Shown here one piece after another: positions 1 through 6,920 of a DNA stretch of 11,503 nucleotides. The DNA comes from Moraxellaceae bacterium. GTDB taxonomy: Bacteria > Pseudomonadota > Gammaproteobacteria > Pseudomonadales > UBA3067. The notes below the pieces were generated by a model. It saw nothing but the letters and a program-made list of their open reading frames with translations, was not told the DNA's origin and made no database searches. The position numbers were made by a program, and so were the translations under genes. The stretch covers positions 1,030 through 12,532 of the forward strand of contig NVTH01000099.1 in NCBI GenBank assembly GCA_002401525.1. Direction: 5' to 3'. Within the stretch, counting starts at the first letter, position 1, and every line of letters begins with the position of its first letter.

Positions 1-263
1 GCTGAACCTCGGCTGAGTTCTTCCATGACGATGGTGTGTGCTAGATACCCCAGATTGGCACCGCCGAATTCTTCTTCCACTGTAATGCCCAATAATCCCA
101 AGGCACCCAGCTTGGGCCAGAGCGCATTGGGAAAGCTGTTCTCCTGATCAATTTTTGAAGCGAGGGGGGCGACTTCTTTTTCTACAAACTTGCGCGTAGT
201 TTCTTTGAGTAGGCGGATGGATTCATCAAGCCCGTATTGAAGTGTGGGGTACGAGGTGGTCAT
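1..263 (-). CDS. liuA: Isovaleryl-CoA dehydrogenase, N-terminal part (runs off left edge)
   Basis: This is an FAD-dependent acyl-CoA dehydrogenase that oxidises isovaleryl-CoA to 3-methylcrotonyl-CoA in leucine catabolism. Only the first 87 residues are in the window. Reading the complement from the ATG at 263-261 gives an alpha-helical N-terminal domain with the order expected of LiuA/IVD: a helix ending KEVAPLASKIDQ, then ENSFPNALWPKLGALGLLGI, then EEEFGGANLGYLAHTIVMEELSR. The GYLAHxxxMEEISR block separates the isovaleryl-CoA type from generic short-chain acyl-CoA dehydrogenases, and it matches what I recall of Pseudomonas LiuA closely. The ribosome site is weak (a CGGA about 8 bases upstream). 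The gene is divergent from the histidine kinase across 331 bp. The remaining liu genes (carboxylase, hydratase) would be expected to the left, outside the window. The family is near certain; the substrate is likely. Confidence 0.9.
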   Translation of the reverse strand, partial: MTTSYPTLQYGLDESIRLLKETTRKFVEKEVAPLASKIDQENSFPNALWPKLGALGLLGITVEEEFGGANLGYLAHTIVMEELSRGS

Positions 264-386
264 GGTTTTATTCCGTTAATGTTTTTTCTTCGGTATTTCC
301 CTTTGACGACAAGGTTCCGCTTTAGACTGCTGATATTTGACCCACTGAACAACAGTTTAAATCAAAAATTGGGAACGAGTCTAATC

Positions 387-415
387 TTAGCTATAACGCG
401 ACAGATTTTTATAAT
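387..415 (+). promoter_or_regulatory. Candidate sigma70 promoter for the histidine kinase gene
   Basis: A perfect -10 hexamer TATAAT lies at 410-415, with a poor -35 (TTAGCT, 387-392, three of six matches) at 17-bp spacing. It points toward the kinase and would leave a leader of roughly 170 bases. A second -10-like TATACT at 476-481 lacks any -35. The call rests mostly on the -10. Confidence 0.3.
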
Positions 416-535
416 GAATTGAGCGGTGGATGGTGTGTTGTTCATGAAATGACCGGGTGTGTGGGTGGGAGCTTCTATACTAATGAGAGTATTCATTCGT
501 ATTGGCTGTTGCTATTTTTCTTCTGCCAGAACTGT

Positions 536-570
536 ATTTTTTCTCCGCAATAGATTTTTTTATCCGCAAT
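536..570 (+). repeat. Tandem near-direct repeat (T-run plus TCCGCAAT) upstream of the kinase start
   Basis: Two copies lie head to tail: ATTTTTTCTCCGCAAT at 536-551 and ATTTTTTTATCCGCAAT at 554-570. They share the 8-mer TCCGCAAT, whose starts are 19 bases apart, and each copy is preceded by a T-run. The second copy ends 24 bases before the kinase ATG. The position fits a pair of regulator sites or a leader element acting on the kinase mRNA; a chance local duplication is also possible. Confidence 0.5.
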
Positions 571-594
571 TTTGGATGAAGCGAAACGAGTTTT

Positions 595-2883
595 ATGACC
601 ACAGCAAGCCACACCGTATCCCGAGATCGAAAAGTATTGAAAGTGATCGATAAAGACGGGTTGCGGCTTTCCTATTATTCAATTGCGGGGTACGGGGTAT
701 TATTTACCTGGATATCCACTTTGGGGGGTGGCTATGAAAGAATGCCGAAATTGTCGGTCACTATTGGGGTTTTGCTGGCGTTATTTTCAATAGGACGGAT
801 TGCGATGAATCTGCAGTTCGATTCATTTTATGGCCGGGGGCCGGCGCGTTGGCGGCGTATTTTTTATCTGTTAACGCACCTTCATGCTGGGGTTTGGAGT
901 ATTTATTTAGTCTTATTAGTTTTAGTGTTTGAGTTGACCATCAATACATTTTTGGCTTGGATTTATACCTCTGGATTGTGCGCCTCGATTATTATTTCTT
1001 CCTCCGCTTACCTTTACACCAATCGGACTTTTATTTCCATATTGTTGCTGCCGTCAATCATCGTGCTGGTGCTTAAAATGGAGATGAATCATGGCCTAAT
1101 GGCGGTGTGTTTATTGTTTTTCTATCAGTTTTTATTACGCCAAGCGGCGTATTTATTTGCTGTTTTTTGGGATCGTGTTGAGTTGCAGCGCTCGCATCGG
1201 AAAAAGTTGGTGGATCTTCAGCTTGCAAGAGAAGCGGGGGATGCTGCGGACCGCGCAAAAAATGAGTTCCTCTCCACCGTGACTCATGAAATTCGAACCC
1301 CTATGAACAGTGTGTTGGGCATGCTGACACTGTTACAAGATACTGAGCTATCCAAGGTGCAGCGGGAGTATCAATCCATCGCAACGCTGGCAGGAGAGTC
1401 TTTACTGTCGCTTATTGATGATATTTTAGATTTTTCTAAAATCATGTCGGGGAAGATTCGTCTGGAGTCATCGGTGGTTAATTTACGCAGCCTGATTGAA
1501 GAGGTTGTGGAAATGCTTGGGCCTGTGGCCCATGAACGGGGTTTGGAGTTGAGCTATATTTGTGATCCCAGTGTGCCGCGCCGGATTCGTGGAGACGCAG
1601 ACCGTTTGAGTCAGCTGTTGGTGAATCTAGTGAACAACGCATTCAAGTACGCGGTGGATGGCGAAATTATTTTAGAAGTGAATATGACCTTTCCGCGGGT
1701 TGATGTTGGCTTGTTACGAGTGCATGTAATCGATCATGGACAAGGCCTTACGCAAGAGCAAAAAGAAAAAATATTCAGCGCCTTTGGGCGCATTGGTGGC
1801 GGCAGAGAGGGCGCTATAGGCGGGACCGGTTTAGGGCTGGCTATTTGTAAGGGCATTGTTGAATGCATGGAGGGGGGAATCGGTTTAATCAGTGATGAGT
1901 GTACCGGCAGCACGTTTTGGTTTACTGCGCAGATGAAACTTTTTTCTCAACAAACAAAGGCGTTCGTCGCTGATTCGAAGTTGATGGGGCTAAAAGTATT
2001 AGCGGTGGATGCGTTGCCGGGAGTGCGGCGGGCATTGCGTACTGAGATCGAGCAGTGGGGAGTCCTGGTGGATGTTATTGACGATTATAACAAAGCGTTG
2101 CAAGTGCTTCGTGGTTCCGCTAGAGAAAGCTGTGATATCGATTTGGTGATTATTGGAATGAATATCGACAACAGTAAGGATTGCTTGAATCTGTCATCCA
2201 TTATGGCCGAGGATCCACGCTTGTCCGAAATGAAGCAAATTATACTCACTTCCTTGGTTCAACGAGGCAGTACGGCGACTATATTACATGCAAGAAAAGT
2301 CCCTCAGGCCATTTTTGTGACCAAGCCGATTCATCGAAGTAGTCTCTACAGCGCTTTTGTTCAACTGTATCAGTTGCGGGGAGAGGGGGAAAAGGGCGAG
2401 CGATTAACGTTACGTAAACAGGAAGTGACTACACGACATCATGCGATTTTACTTGCTGAAGATAATAAAGTGAATCAAATGGTCGCCAAGGGCATGATTA
2501 AGAAACTGGGTTATGAAGTGAAAATTGTCGCCAATGGCAAGGAAGCGATTGGAATTATTGAAGACAAAGCGTTCGATTTAGTGCTGATGGATTGTTTGAT
2601 GCCGGTGATGGATGGCTATGAGGCCACTCGAGAGATCCGCCGTCGAGAAGAAGGAGTTGATCGGCATATTCCTATTATTGCCATGACGGCGAATACTTTT
2701 GAAGGGGAAGAGACTCGTTGTTTTGTGGCGGGGATGGATGACTTTTTAGCGAAACCAGTCAATATTGAAGAATTAGCGGCTAAATTGGATCGATGGTTAG
2801 GGGAGGATGTGGGGCAGATAGGGGTGATTCATTCACAACGAAATGGCGATGAAGATAAAGGTCAAAGTGCGTCGTCACATTAA
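595..2883 (+). CDS. Membrane-bound hybrid sensor histidine kinase with two receiver domains
   Basis: This 762-residue sensor autophosphorylates on histidine and passes the phosphate to its own receiver. Residues about 26-190 hold roughly six hydrophobic segments (near 28-46, 52-72, 90-112, 118-139, 144-162, 167-187) with very short loops. There is therefore no periplasmic sensor domain, and detection is probably within or at the membrane. A linker (193-228) leads to the HisKA domain, with phospho-acceptor H231 in THEIRTPMN. The ATPase domain shows the N box (N344, N348), the G1 box DHGQG (380-384) and the G2 box GGTGLGLAI (409-417). The first receiver (about 464-594) is degenerate: the acidic pair is D472-A473 and the acceptor Asp is G521, while K577 remains. 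The second receiver (about 615-735) is intact: E622, D623, D666, T698 and K720. No HPt domain follows, so an unlinked HPt protein is needed for onward relay. The start at 595 keeps the first membrane segment; its ribosome site (CGAG) is weak. No cognate regulator is adjacent and the signal is unknown. Confidence 0.93.
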   Translation: MTTASHTVSRDRKVLKVIDKDGLRLSYYSIAGYGVLFTWISTLGGGYERMPKLSVTIGVLLALFSIGRIAMNLQFDSFYGRGPARWRRIFYLLTHLHAGVWSIYLVLLVLVFELTINTFLAWIYTSGLCASIIISSSAYLYTNRTFISILLLPSIIVLVLKMEMNHGLMAVCLLFFYQFLLRQAAYLFAVFWDRVELQRSHRKKLVDLQLAREAGDAADRAKNEFLSTVTHEIRTPMNSVLGMLTLLQDTELSKVQREYQSIATLAGESLLSLIDDILDFSKIMSGKIRLESSVVNLRSLIEEVVEMLGPVAHERGLELSYICDPSVPRRIRGDADRLSQLLVNLVNNAFKYAVDGEIILEVNMTFPRVDVGLLRVHVIDHGQGLTQEQKEKIFSAFGRIGGGREGAIGGTGLGLAICKGIVECMEGGIGLISDECTGSTFWFTAQMKLFSQQTKAFVADSKLMGLKVLAVDALPGVRRALRTEIEQWGVLVDVIDDYNKALQVLRGSARESCDIDLVIIGMNIDNSKDCLNLSSIMAEDPRLSEMKQIILTSLVQRGSTATILHARKVPQAIFVTKPIHRSSLYSAFVQLYQLRGEGEKGERLTLRKQEVTTRHHAILLAEDNKVNQMVAKGMIKKLGYEVKIVANGKEAIGIIEDKAFDLVLMDCLMPVMDGYEATREIRRREEGVDRHIPIIAMTANTFEGEETRCFVAGMDDFLAKPVNIEELAAKLDRWLGEDVGQIGVIHSQRNGDEDKGQSASSH

Positions 2884-2956
2884 ATGCTGGTGCTGTTTTT
2901 TCTCTCTTCAGTGGTTGATATTGAAATTGGATTGTTAGGATTTAGTTGGGTTTGAA

Positions 2957-5209
2957 TTAGCTCGTTTTCACATCTGCTGCCGTTATTTTATTTTTCTCTG
3001 TGGGTTGTTTGACTGCTAATTTAATCGGCAGTGTGCGGATTCGTTGTTTTGTAGCCACGTAAAGTGCATTGCATACCGCTGGGGCAATGGGCGGCACGCC
3101 CGGTTCTCCCACGCCTGTGGGGTCTTCATCGCTGTCTATAATATGCACTTCGATGTCGGGGCATTGGTTCATTCTTAGCATTTCGTAATCGTGAAAATTA
3201 CTTTGTTTTACCGCCCCGTTTTCGATGCTGATGGCGCCTTTTAATGCGGCGGTTAGGCCGAATATTATGCCCCCTTCCATTTGCGCTCTAACAATATCGG
3301 GGTTAATGACCGTGCCGCAGTCAACCACGCAAAATACCTTGTGAACGCTGATTTCCCCTTGTTCGGAAACCGACAATTCCACCACTTGTGCGACGTAAGT
3401 AAAAAATGAATACACCTGCGCGATGCCTCGATAAACCCCAGCAGGAGGAGGTTTATGCCAGGACGATTGATGCGCCACTTGATCCAAGACGCGCAATCGA
3501 CGGGGTTCGTCCGCAAGCAGAGCACGGCGGTATTCGTAGGGATCTGTTTTTGCTTTGTGCGCTAGTTCATCGATAAAGCTCTCAACGATAAAGCCATTTT
3601 GAGAGCTGCCCACTGAGCGCCAAAACCCCAAGGGAATGCCTGGGTCATGAGCGACGTATTCGAGTTTAAAATCGTTGATGTGATAGCCGATATGCTCCGC
3701 GCCTTCCACTACCGTGGGGTCGGTAATGACATCCAGAACAGCGGGAACCGCTTTACCGAGTAATCCGCGCAAGGTGTGAGGAATCCAATGGGGTAACACG
3801 GGCCGCACAAAATCCGCACCAATTTGTGCAACGATCGAGGGCCCGACTATTTTGTGATGCCATGCTTTGGGTTGGCCGTTTGGATCTAGGCTGGCCCGTA
3901 ATACGTTGTAGCTTGCAGGACGATACCAGTCGTGTTGCATGTCATCCTCTCTGGACCAGATGACTTGAATGGTGCGTTTGAGCTGCATGGAAATTTCAGT
4001 GGCCTCTTCCACAAAATCAGTGCTGATGCGGCGCCCAAACCCGCCTCCGAGTAAAGTGGTGTGTACTTTAATTTGCTGGTGGTCGAAACCACTGAGTTGA
4101 GACACCGCTTCTTGCACATTGGCTTGTCCTTGGGTCGGCGCCCAAACGTCTACGCCATCGTCTCTTACTTGCACGGTGGCGTTTTGAGGCTCCATAGTGG
4201 CGTGGGCAAGATAGGGCACTTCGTACACGGCTTCCAGTAGATCGTTTGGGTCGAGTGACGTTTCCACGTTGCCTCTGCTTTCAACATTGCGGCCCTCTTG
4301 ATTGGATTTTTTAGCGAAGTCTCGAGAGATTTGCTCGCTGCTGAGTTGTTTCAATGGACCAGGATCCCAGGTGACTTTCAGTGCATCAGCCCCCTGGCGG
4401 CATTGCCAATAGTGGTCTCCGATTACTGCGATTCCTGAGCTGATTTTGAGGACGCTAGTGATGCCGGGTAATTTTAGAACTTGAGTCGTATCATAGCTTT
4501 TTACCTCACCTCCGAATGTGGGGCAACGCACCACCACCGCAATCAGAGTGTTGGGGATGTCGACGTCAATTCCAAATAACCCTTGCCCCGTGACCTTTTC
4601 AAAATTATCGATTTTAGGCAGTGAGCGACCGATTAATTTGAAATCTTGTTTGGATTTTAAATTCACCGAAGGCTTGGGAAGGCGGCTGGCGGTGGCTACC
4701 AAATCGCCGTAAGGCACGCGACGATTACTTAAGCCATGATAGACATAACCGTCTTCTGCTCGACACTGTGTTGCATCAACGCGCCAGTTTTGAGCCGCGG
4801 CGTTAATCAATAACTGTCGAGCACTGGCGCCGACTTTACGCAAATTTCGCCACGAAGATTTAACGCTGGTGCTGCCGCCGGTGGCTTGAATCATAAAATC
4901 GCGGTTGCTGTAAATACGCGCGGCTGGTGCAAATTCGACGATTACTTTGTCAAGACTGACCTCTAACTCTTCCGCAATTAAAGTGGGCAGCGCTGTGGTC
5001 ACTCCTTGTCCCATTTCAGATTTATCGACCAATAAAGTGATCACGTTCTTGGAGGAGATTTTAAGCCAAGCGTTGGGAATAAGTTGTCCGTCGGCTCCGA
5101 GATGAGGTTGTTGGTCGCATCCGCTCAGGTTGAAACCAATGACTAGACTGCCACCGAGGGCCGCTGAAGACTTTAAAAATTGGCGACGATTTAATTTGCG
5201 TTTGCTCAT
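2957..5209 (-). CDS. Molybdopterin-binding subunit of an IorB-type molybdenum hydroxylase (Tat-exported)
   Basis: This is the large catalytic subunit (750 residues, normal for the IorB branch) of the xanthine dehydrogenase/aldehyde oxidase family. These enzymes hydroxylate N-heterocycles or oxidise aldehydes with oxygen from water. The N-terminus is a twin-arginine leader: R8-R9-Q-F-L-K followed by a hydrophobic stretch. It ends in L28-S-G-C31, which fits a lipobox, with Asp32 after the cysteine. Family marks in order are the MGQG block (66-69), MEPQN (339-343), the glycine-rich GGGFGRR (388-394), an arginine in FWRSVG (529-534) and the C-terminal GVGEPGVPP, in which E702 is the expected catalytic glutamate. 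The gene lies 36 bp downstream of the [2Fe-2S] subunit gene and is almost surely cotranscribed. No cytochrome c subunit, FAD subunit or cofactor-insertion chaperone (XdhC/MocA type) is present in the window. Isoquinoline oxidoreductase is the best-known relative, but the substrate cannot be assigned. The ATG at 5209 is chosen because it begins the Tat leader. Confidence 0.92.
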   Translation of the reverse strand: MSKRKLNRRQFLKSSAALGGSLVIGFNLSGCDQQPHLGADGQLIPNAWLKISSKNVITLLVDKSEMGQGVTTALPTLIAEELEVSLDKVIVEFAPAARIYSNRDFMIQATGGSTSVKSSWRNLRKVGASARQLLINAAAQNWRVDATQCRAEDGYVYHGLSNRRVPYGDLVATASRLPKPSVNLKSKQDFKLIGRSLPKIDNFEKVTGQGLFGIDVDIPNTLIAVVVRCPTFGGEVKSYDTTQVLKLPGITSVLKISSGIAVIGDHYWQCRQGADALKVTWDPGPLKQLSSEQISRDFAKKSNQEGRNVESRGNVETSLDPNDLLEAVYEVPYLAHATMEPQNATVQVRDDGVDVWAPTQGQANVQEAVSQLSGFDHQQIKVHTTLLGGGFGRRISTDFVEEATEISMQLKRTIQVIWSREDDMQHDWYRPASYNVLRASLDPNGQPKAWHHKIVGPSIVAQIGADFVRPVLPHWIPHTLRGLLGKAVPAVLDVITDPTVVEGAEHIGYHINDFKLEYVAHDPGIPLGFWRSVGSSQNGFIVESFIDELAHKAKTDPYEYRRALLADEPRRLRVLDQVAHQSSWHKPPPAGVYRGIAQVYSFFTYVAQVVELSVSEQGEISVHKVFCVVDCGTVINPDIVRAQMEGGIIFGLTAALKGAISIENGAVKQSNFHDYEMLRMNQCPDIEVHIIDSDEDPTGVGEPGVPPIAPAVCNALYVATKQRIRTLPIKLAVKQPTEKNKITAADVKTS

Positions 5210-5245
5210 GTTTCGCTACTCTTCAGGTGCGTTGTTAGACGAGGA

Positions 5246-5728
5246 TTAGTAGGCAGAGTTCACTGGAATTAAAGAGGCGCTGGTTTTGGCGGCATTTTTA
5301 ATGGCTTTGCGGATTCGAGGGTAGGTGCCGCAGCGGCATATATTGCCCGACATGGCCGCATTAATTTCTGCGTCATTAGGATTTGGGATGTCGTTTAACA
5401 ACGCAACAGCCGACATAATTTGTCCTGATTGGCAGTAGCCACACTGAGGCACATTTTCTTTAATCCATGCTTGCTGAACTGGATGGTCGCCATTTTTTGA
5501 GAGACCTTCGATGGTGGTAATGGCTTTATTTTTAGCGAAAGAAATTGGCAAAGAACAGCTTCGGATCGGTTTTCCGTCTAGATGCACGGTGCAGGCTCCG
5601 CAGAGACCTTTACCGCAACCAAATTTAGTGCCACGAAGATTTAAGTGATCGCGCAGCACCCACAATATCGGTGTGTTGAGGTCCACGTCTACGGATTGGG
5701 GCGCACCGTTTAATTTGAATTTCAGCAT
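5246..5728 (-). CDS. [2Fe-2S] subunit of an IorA-type molybdenum hydroxylase
   Basis: This small electron-transfer subunit (160 residues) carries two [2Fe-2S] clusters and moves electrons from the molybdenum centre to an outside acceptor. The N-terminal plant-ferredoxin-like domain has C38, C43, C46 and C58 in the [15 protein letters not shown] block. The C-terminal helical domain has C96 and C99 in CGYCQSG, then C131 and C133 in CRCG. All eight ligands are present. It has no signal peptide of its own, so it is presumably carried across the membrane bound to its Tat-bearing partner, a route known for multi-subunit Tat substrates. It is the first gene of the two-gene operon, and its upstream region (96 bp) is shared with the divergent riboflavin synthase gene. 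The ribosome site is poor (AGAGAA well upstream). The family is certain; the substrate of the complex is unknown. Confidence 0.93.
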   Translation of the reverse strand: MLKFKLNGAPQSVDVDLNTPILWVLRDHLNLRGTKFGCGKGLCGACTVHLDGKPIRSCSLPISFAKNKAITTIEGLSKNGDHPVQQAWIKENVPQCGYCQSGQIMSAVALLNDIPNPNDAEINAAMSGNICRCGTYPRIRKAIKNAAKTSASLIPVNSAY

Positions 5729-5765
5729 AGATGTTGAGATTCTCTGTGGTTGGTTTAGGTTTTTA

Positions 5766-5792
5766 ATGACACTAATAAACCGATGTTATAAT
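5766..5792 (+). promoter_or_regulatory. Extended -10 promoter for riboflavin synthase
   Basis: The sequence TGTTATAAT at 5784-5792 is a perfect -10 with the TG of an extended -10. ATGACA at 5766-5771 matches five of six -35 bases, though at a short 15-bp spacing, which an extended -10 tolerates. Initiation near 5799 would give a leader of about 25 bases, too short for an FMN riboswitch. On the other strand the same bases read TATAAC and could form part of a divergent promoter for the molybdenum hydroxylase operon. Confidence 0.6.
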
Positions 5793-5824
5793 TCTACCAA
5801 CGATTTTGAAAGTAGCGAGAAATT

Positions 5825-6454
5825 ATGTTTACTGGAATAGTGCAGGGCCTCTGTCAGGTGGTGGCGATTCGTAAGTCTGTGAATCTTTGGAGCCTGGATA
5901 TTGAGTTTACTTTGCCCGAGGTTCATCAATTACAGATTGGTGCCAGTGTGGCCATCAATGGTTGTTGCTTAACCGTTGTTAACGTCGTGGAAGGCAAGGT
6001 GACCTTTGATGTGATGATGGAAACTTTAAAAGTCACCGGTTTGGGAAAAATTGCGCAGGGGGAATGGGTGAATTTTGAGCGCTCTGCACGATTGGGCGAC
6101 GAAATTGGTGGCCACCTTATTTCTGGGCATGTGCATACCACTGCTCGATTGAAAAAAGTTGAAACGCCAGAAAACAATACCCAGCTTTGGTTTGAGCTAG
6201 ATCAAGACTGGATGAAATATATTTTCAGCAAGGGATTTATTGGCATTGATGGATGTAGCTTAACCATTGGGGAAGTGGCGGGCTGTCAGTTTAATGTCTA
6301 TTTGATTCCGGAAACATTGCGAGTGACTCGCTTTAAAGCGCTAAAACCAGGCGATGTGGTTAATATTGAAATTGATAACCAAACTCGAGTAGTGGTGGAT
6401 ACCCTTGAATCGGTGCTCGAGCGGGGCGATTTTGGGGGCTTAATTAAGCGTTAG
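5825..6454 (+). CDS. ribE: Riboflavin synthase (alpha subunit)
   Basis: This cytoplasmic enzyme makes riboflavin by dismutation of two 6,7-dimethyl-8-ribityllumazine molecules, the last step of the pathway. The 209-residue protein is two lumazine-binding barrels in tandem. The first starts with MFTGIVQG and has ASVAINGCCLTVV (40-52) and FDVMMETL (61-68). The second starts near EIGGHLISGHVH (93-104) and has KGFIGIDGCSLTIGEV (136-151) followed by IPETL (161-165). It aligns along its length with E. coli RibC (the same enzyme; naming differs between species), though it ends sooner. The gene stands alone here, with no ribD, ribBA or ribH beside it and no FMN riboswitch ahead of it. Many gammaproteobacteria keep such a separate copy. 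It has an extended -10 promoter and a modest ribosome site (GCGAG). Lumazine-binding antenna proteins are related, but both barrels look enzymatic. Confidence 0.95.
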   Translation: MFTGIVQGLCQVVAIRKSVNLWSLDIEFTLPEVHQLQIGASVAINGCCLTVVNVVEGKVTFDVMMETLKVTGLGKIAQGEWVNFERSARLGDEIGGHLISGHVHTTARLKKVETPENNTQLWFELDQDWMKYIFSKGFIGIDGCSLTIGEVAGCQFNVYLIPETLRVTRFKALKPGDVVNIEIDNQTRVVVDTLESVLERGDFGGLIKR

Positions 6455-6814
6455 AATTTGAGTCGGCTGTTGTGACATGTCGCACAAAAATTTGTTCTAT
6501 TAATGAGGCTTAATCATTCGATCTGACGATGGTGTTGATTGCTTACTTGGGTAGGCGACGAGTGTGAATTGAAAAAGCATCTTCGGATAGTTTACCAAGG
6601 TTAGTTTATTGTAAAAATGGGCTGTAAAGAGGCTTGAGCTTGAATCTATTGTTAGGTTATATATCTATATAAATCAATTGATTAGCTTGTTTTTCCGCCC
6701 CGGGATTGATCGGTTCTCTGGATTCATGCAAAATTTTTAAATTAGACTTGTCCTGATGCGACATACTTCTATCCAGCTCAAACTTAAGGTGGTAAGCTCG
6801 CTTGCGACATAGGG

Positions 6815-6853
6815 CAGGGCTTAAGTGCAGTGCACAGTTCTAACCTAAGCCTG
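6815..6853. repeat. Interrupted inverted repeat with inner palindrome, possible operator or leader stem
   Basis: The left arm CAGGGCTTA (6815-6823) pairs with TAAGCCTG (6846-6853), with one extra G on the left. The 22-base interval contains the palindrome GTGCA-G-TGCAC (6825-6835). No T-run follows, so a terminator is unlikely. It sits about 70 bases before the thiolase start, next to the AT-rich presumed promoter, which suits an operator or structured leader. Confidence 0.35.
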
Positions 6854-6908
6854 AGTCCAATAAAAAATAATACGATATTTTAATTAGAAGTATAAAAAGT
6901 AACTAATC

Positions 6909-6914
6909 AAGGAG
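6909..6914 (+). promoter_or_regulatory. Strong ribosome binding site for the thiolase
   Basis: AAGGAG lies six bases before the ATG at 6921. This fixes the start and suggests strong translation, in contrast to the weak sites of most other genes in the window. Confidence 0.85.
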
Positions 6915-6920
6915 AACAAA

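Larger units (their letters stand above)
264..594. other. Divergent intergenic region between liuA and the histidine kinase gene
   Basis: This is 331 bp without a credible gene. The two small plus-strand reading frames that touch it start at poor codons, have unbiased composition and overlap the ends of the flanking genes. It must hold the start signals for both neighbours. What can be seen is a TATAAT at 410-415, a TATACT at 476-481 without a matching -35, and a tandem repeat at 536-570. I saw no hairpin terminator and no recognisable MerR-type LiuR operator, and no convincing promoter for liuA on the minus strand. Confidence 0.6.
6455..6920. other. Long non-coding region upstream of the SCPx-type thiolase gene
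   Basis: This is 466 bp with no credible reading frame on either strand. It is AT-rich, with an A+T stretch at about 6655-6675 (TTATATATCTATATAA) and another at about 6859-6908. It contains an interrupted inverted repeat at 6815-6853 and an 11-base palindrome at 6825-6835. No clear terminator for ribE follows 6454: the palindrome GCTTAATTAAGC (6438-6449) is inside the coding end and has no T-tract. No convincing -35/-10 pair was found. The best -10-like strings are TACGAT (6871-6876) and TATAAA (6891-6896). Confidence 0.55.

Noticed and set aside
300..314. CCTT-N7-AAGG inverted repeat near the liuA start as a MerR-type (LiuR) operator
   Set aside because: The half-sites are only four bases and the spacing does not fit the MerR-family operator pattern I know.
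459..653. Small plus-strand reading frame of 64 codons before the kinase
   Set aside because: It overlaps the kinase start in another frame, has no ribosome site and no recognisable protein features.
5729..5824. FMN riboswitch ahead of riboflavin synthase
   Set aside because: The intergenic space is 96 bp, the likely leader about 25 bases, and none of the conserved RFN-element helices is visible.
6438..6449. Perfect 12-base palindrome GCTTAATTAAGC at the end of ribE
   Set aside because: It lies within the coding sequence, is mostly AT and has no T-tract, so it is not a credible terminator.
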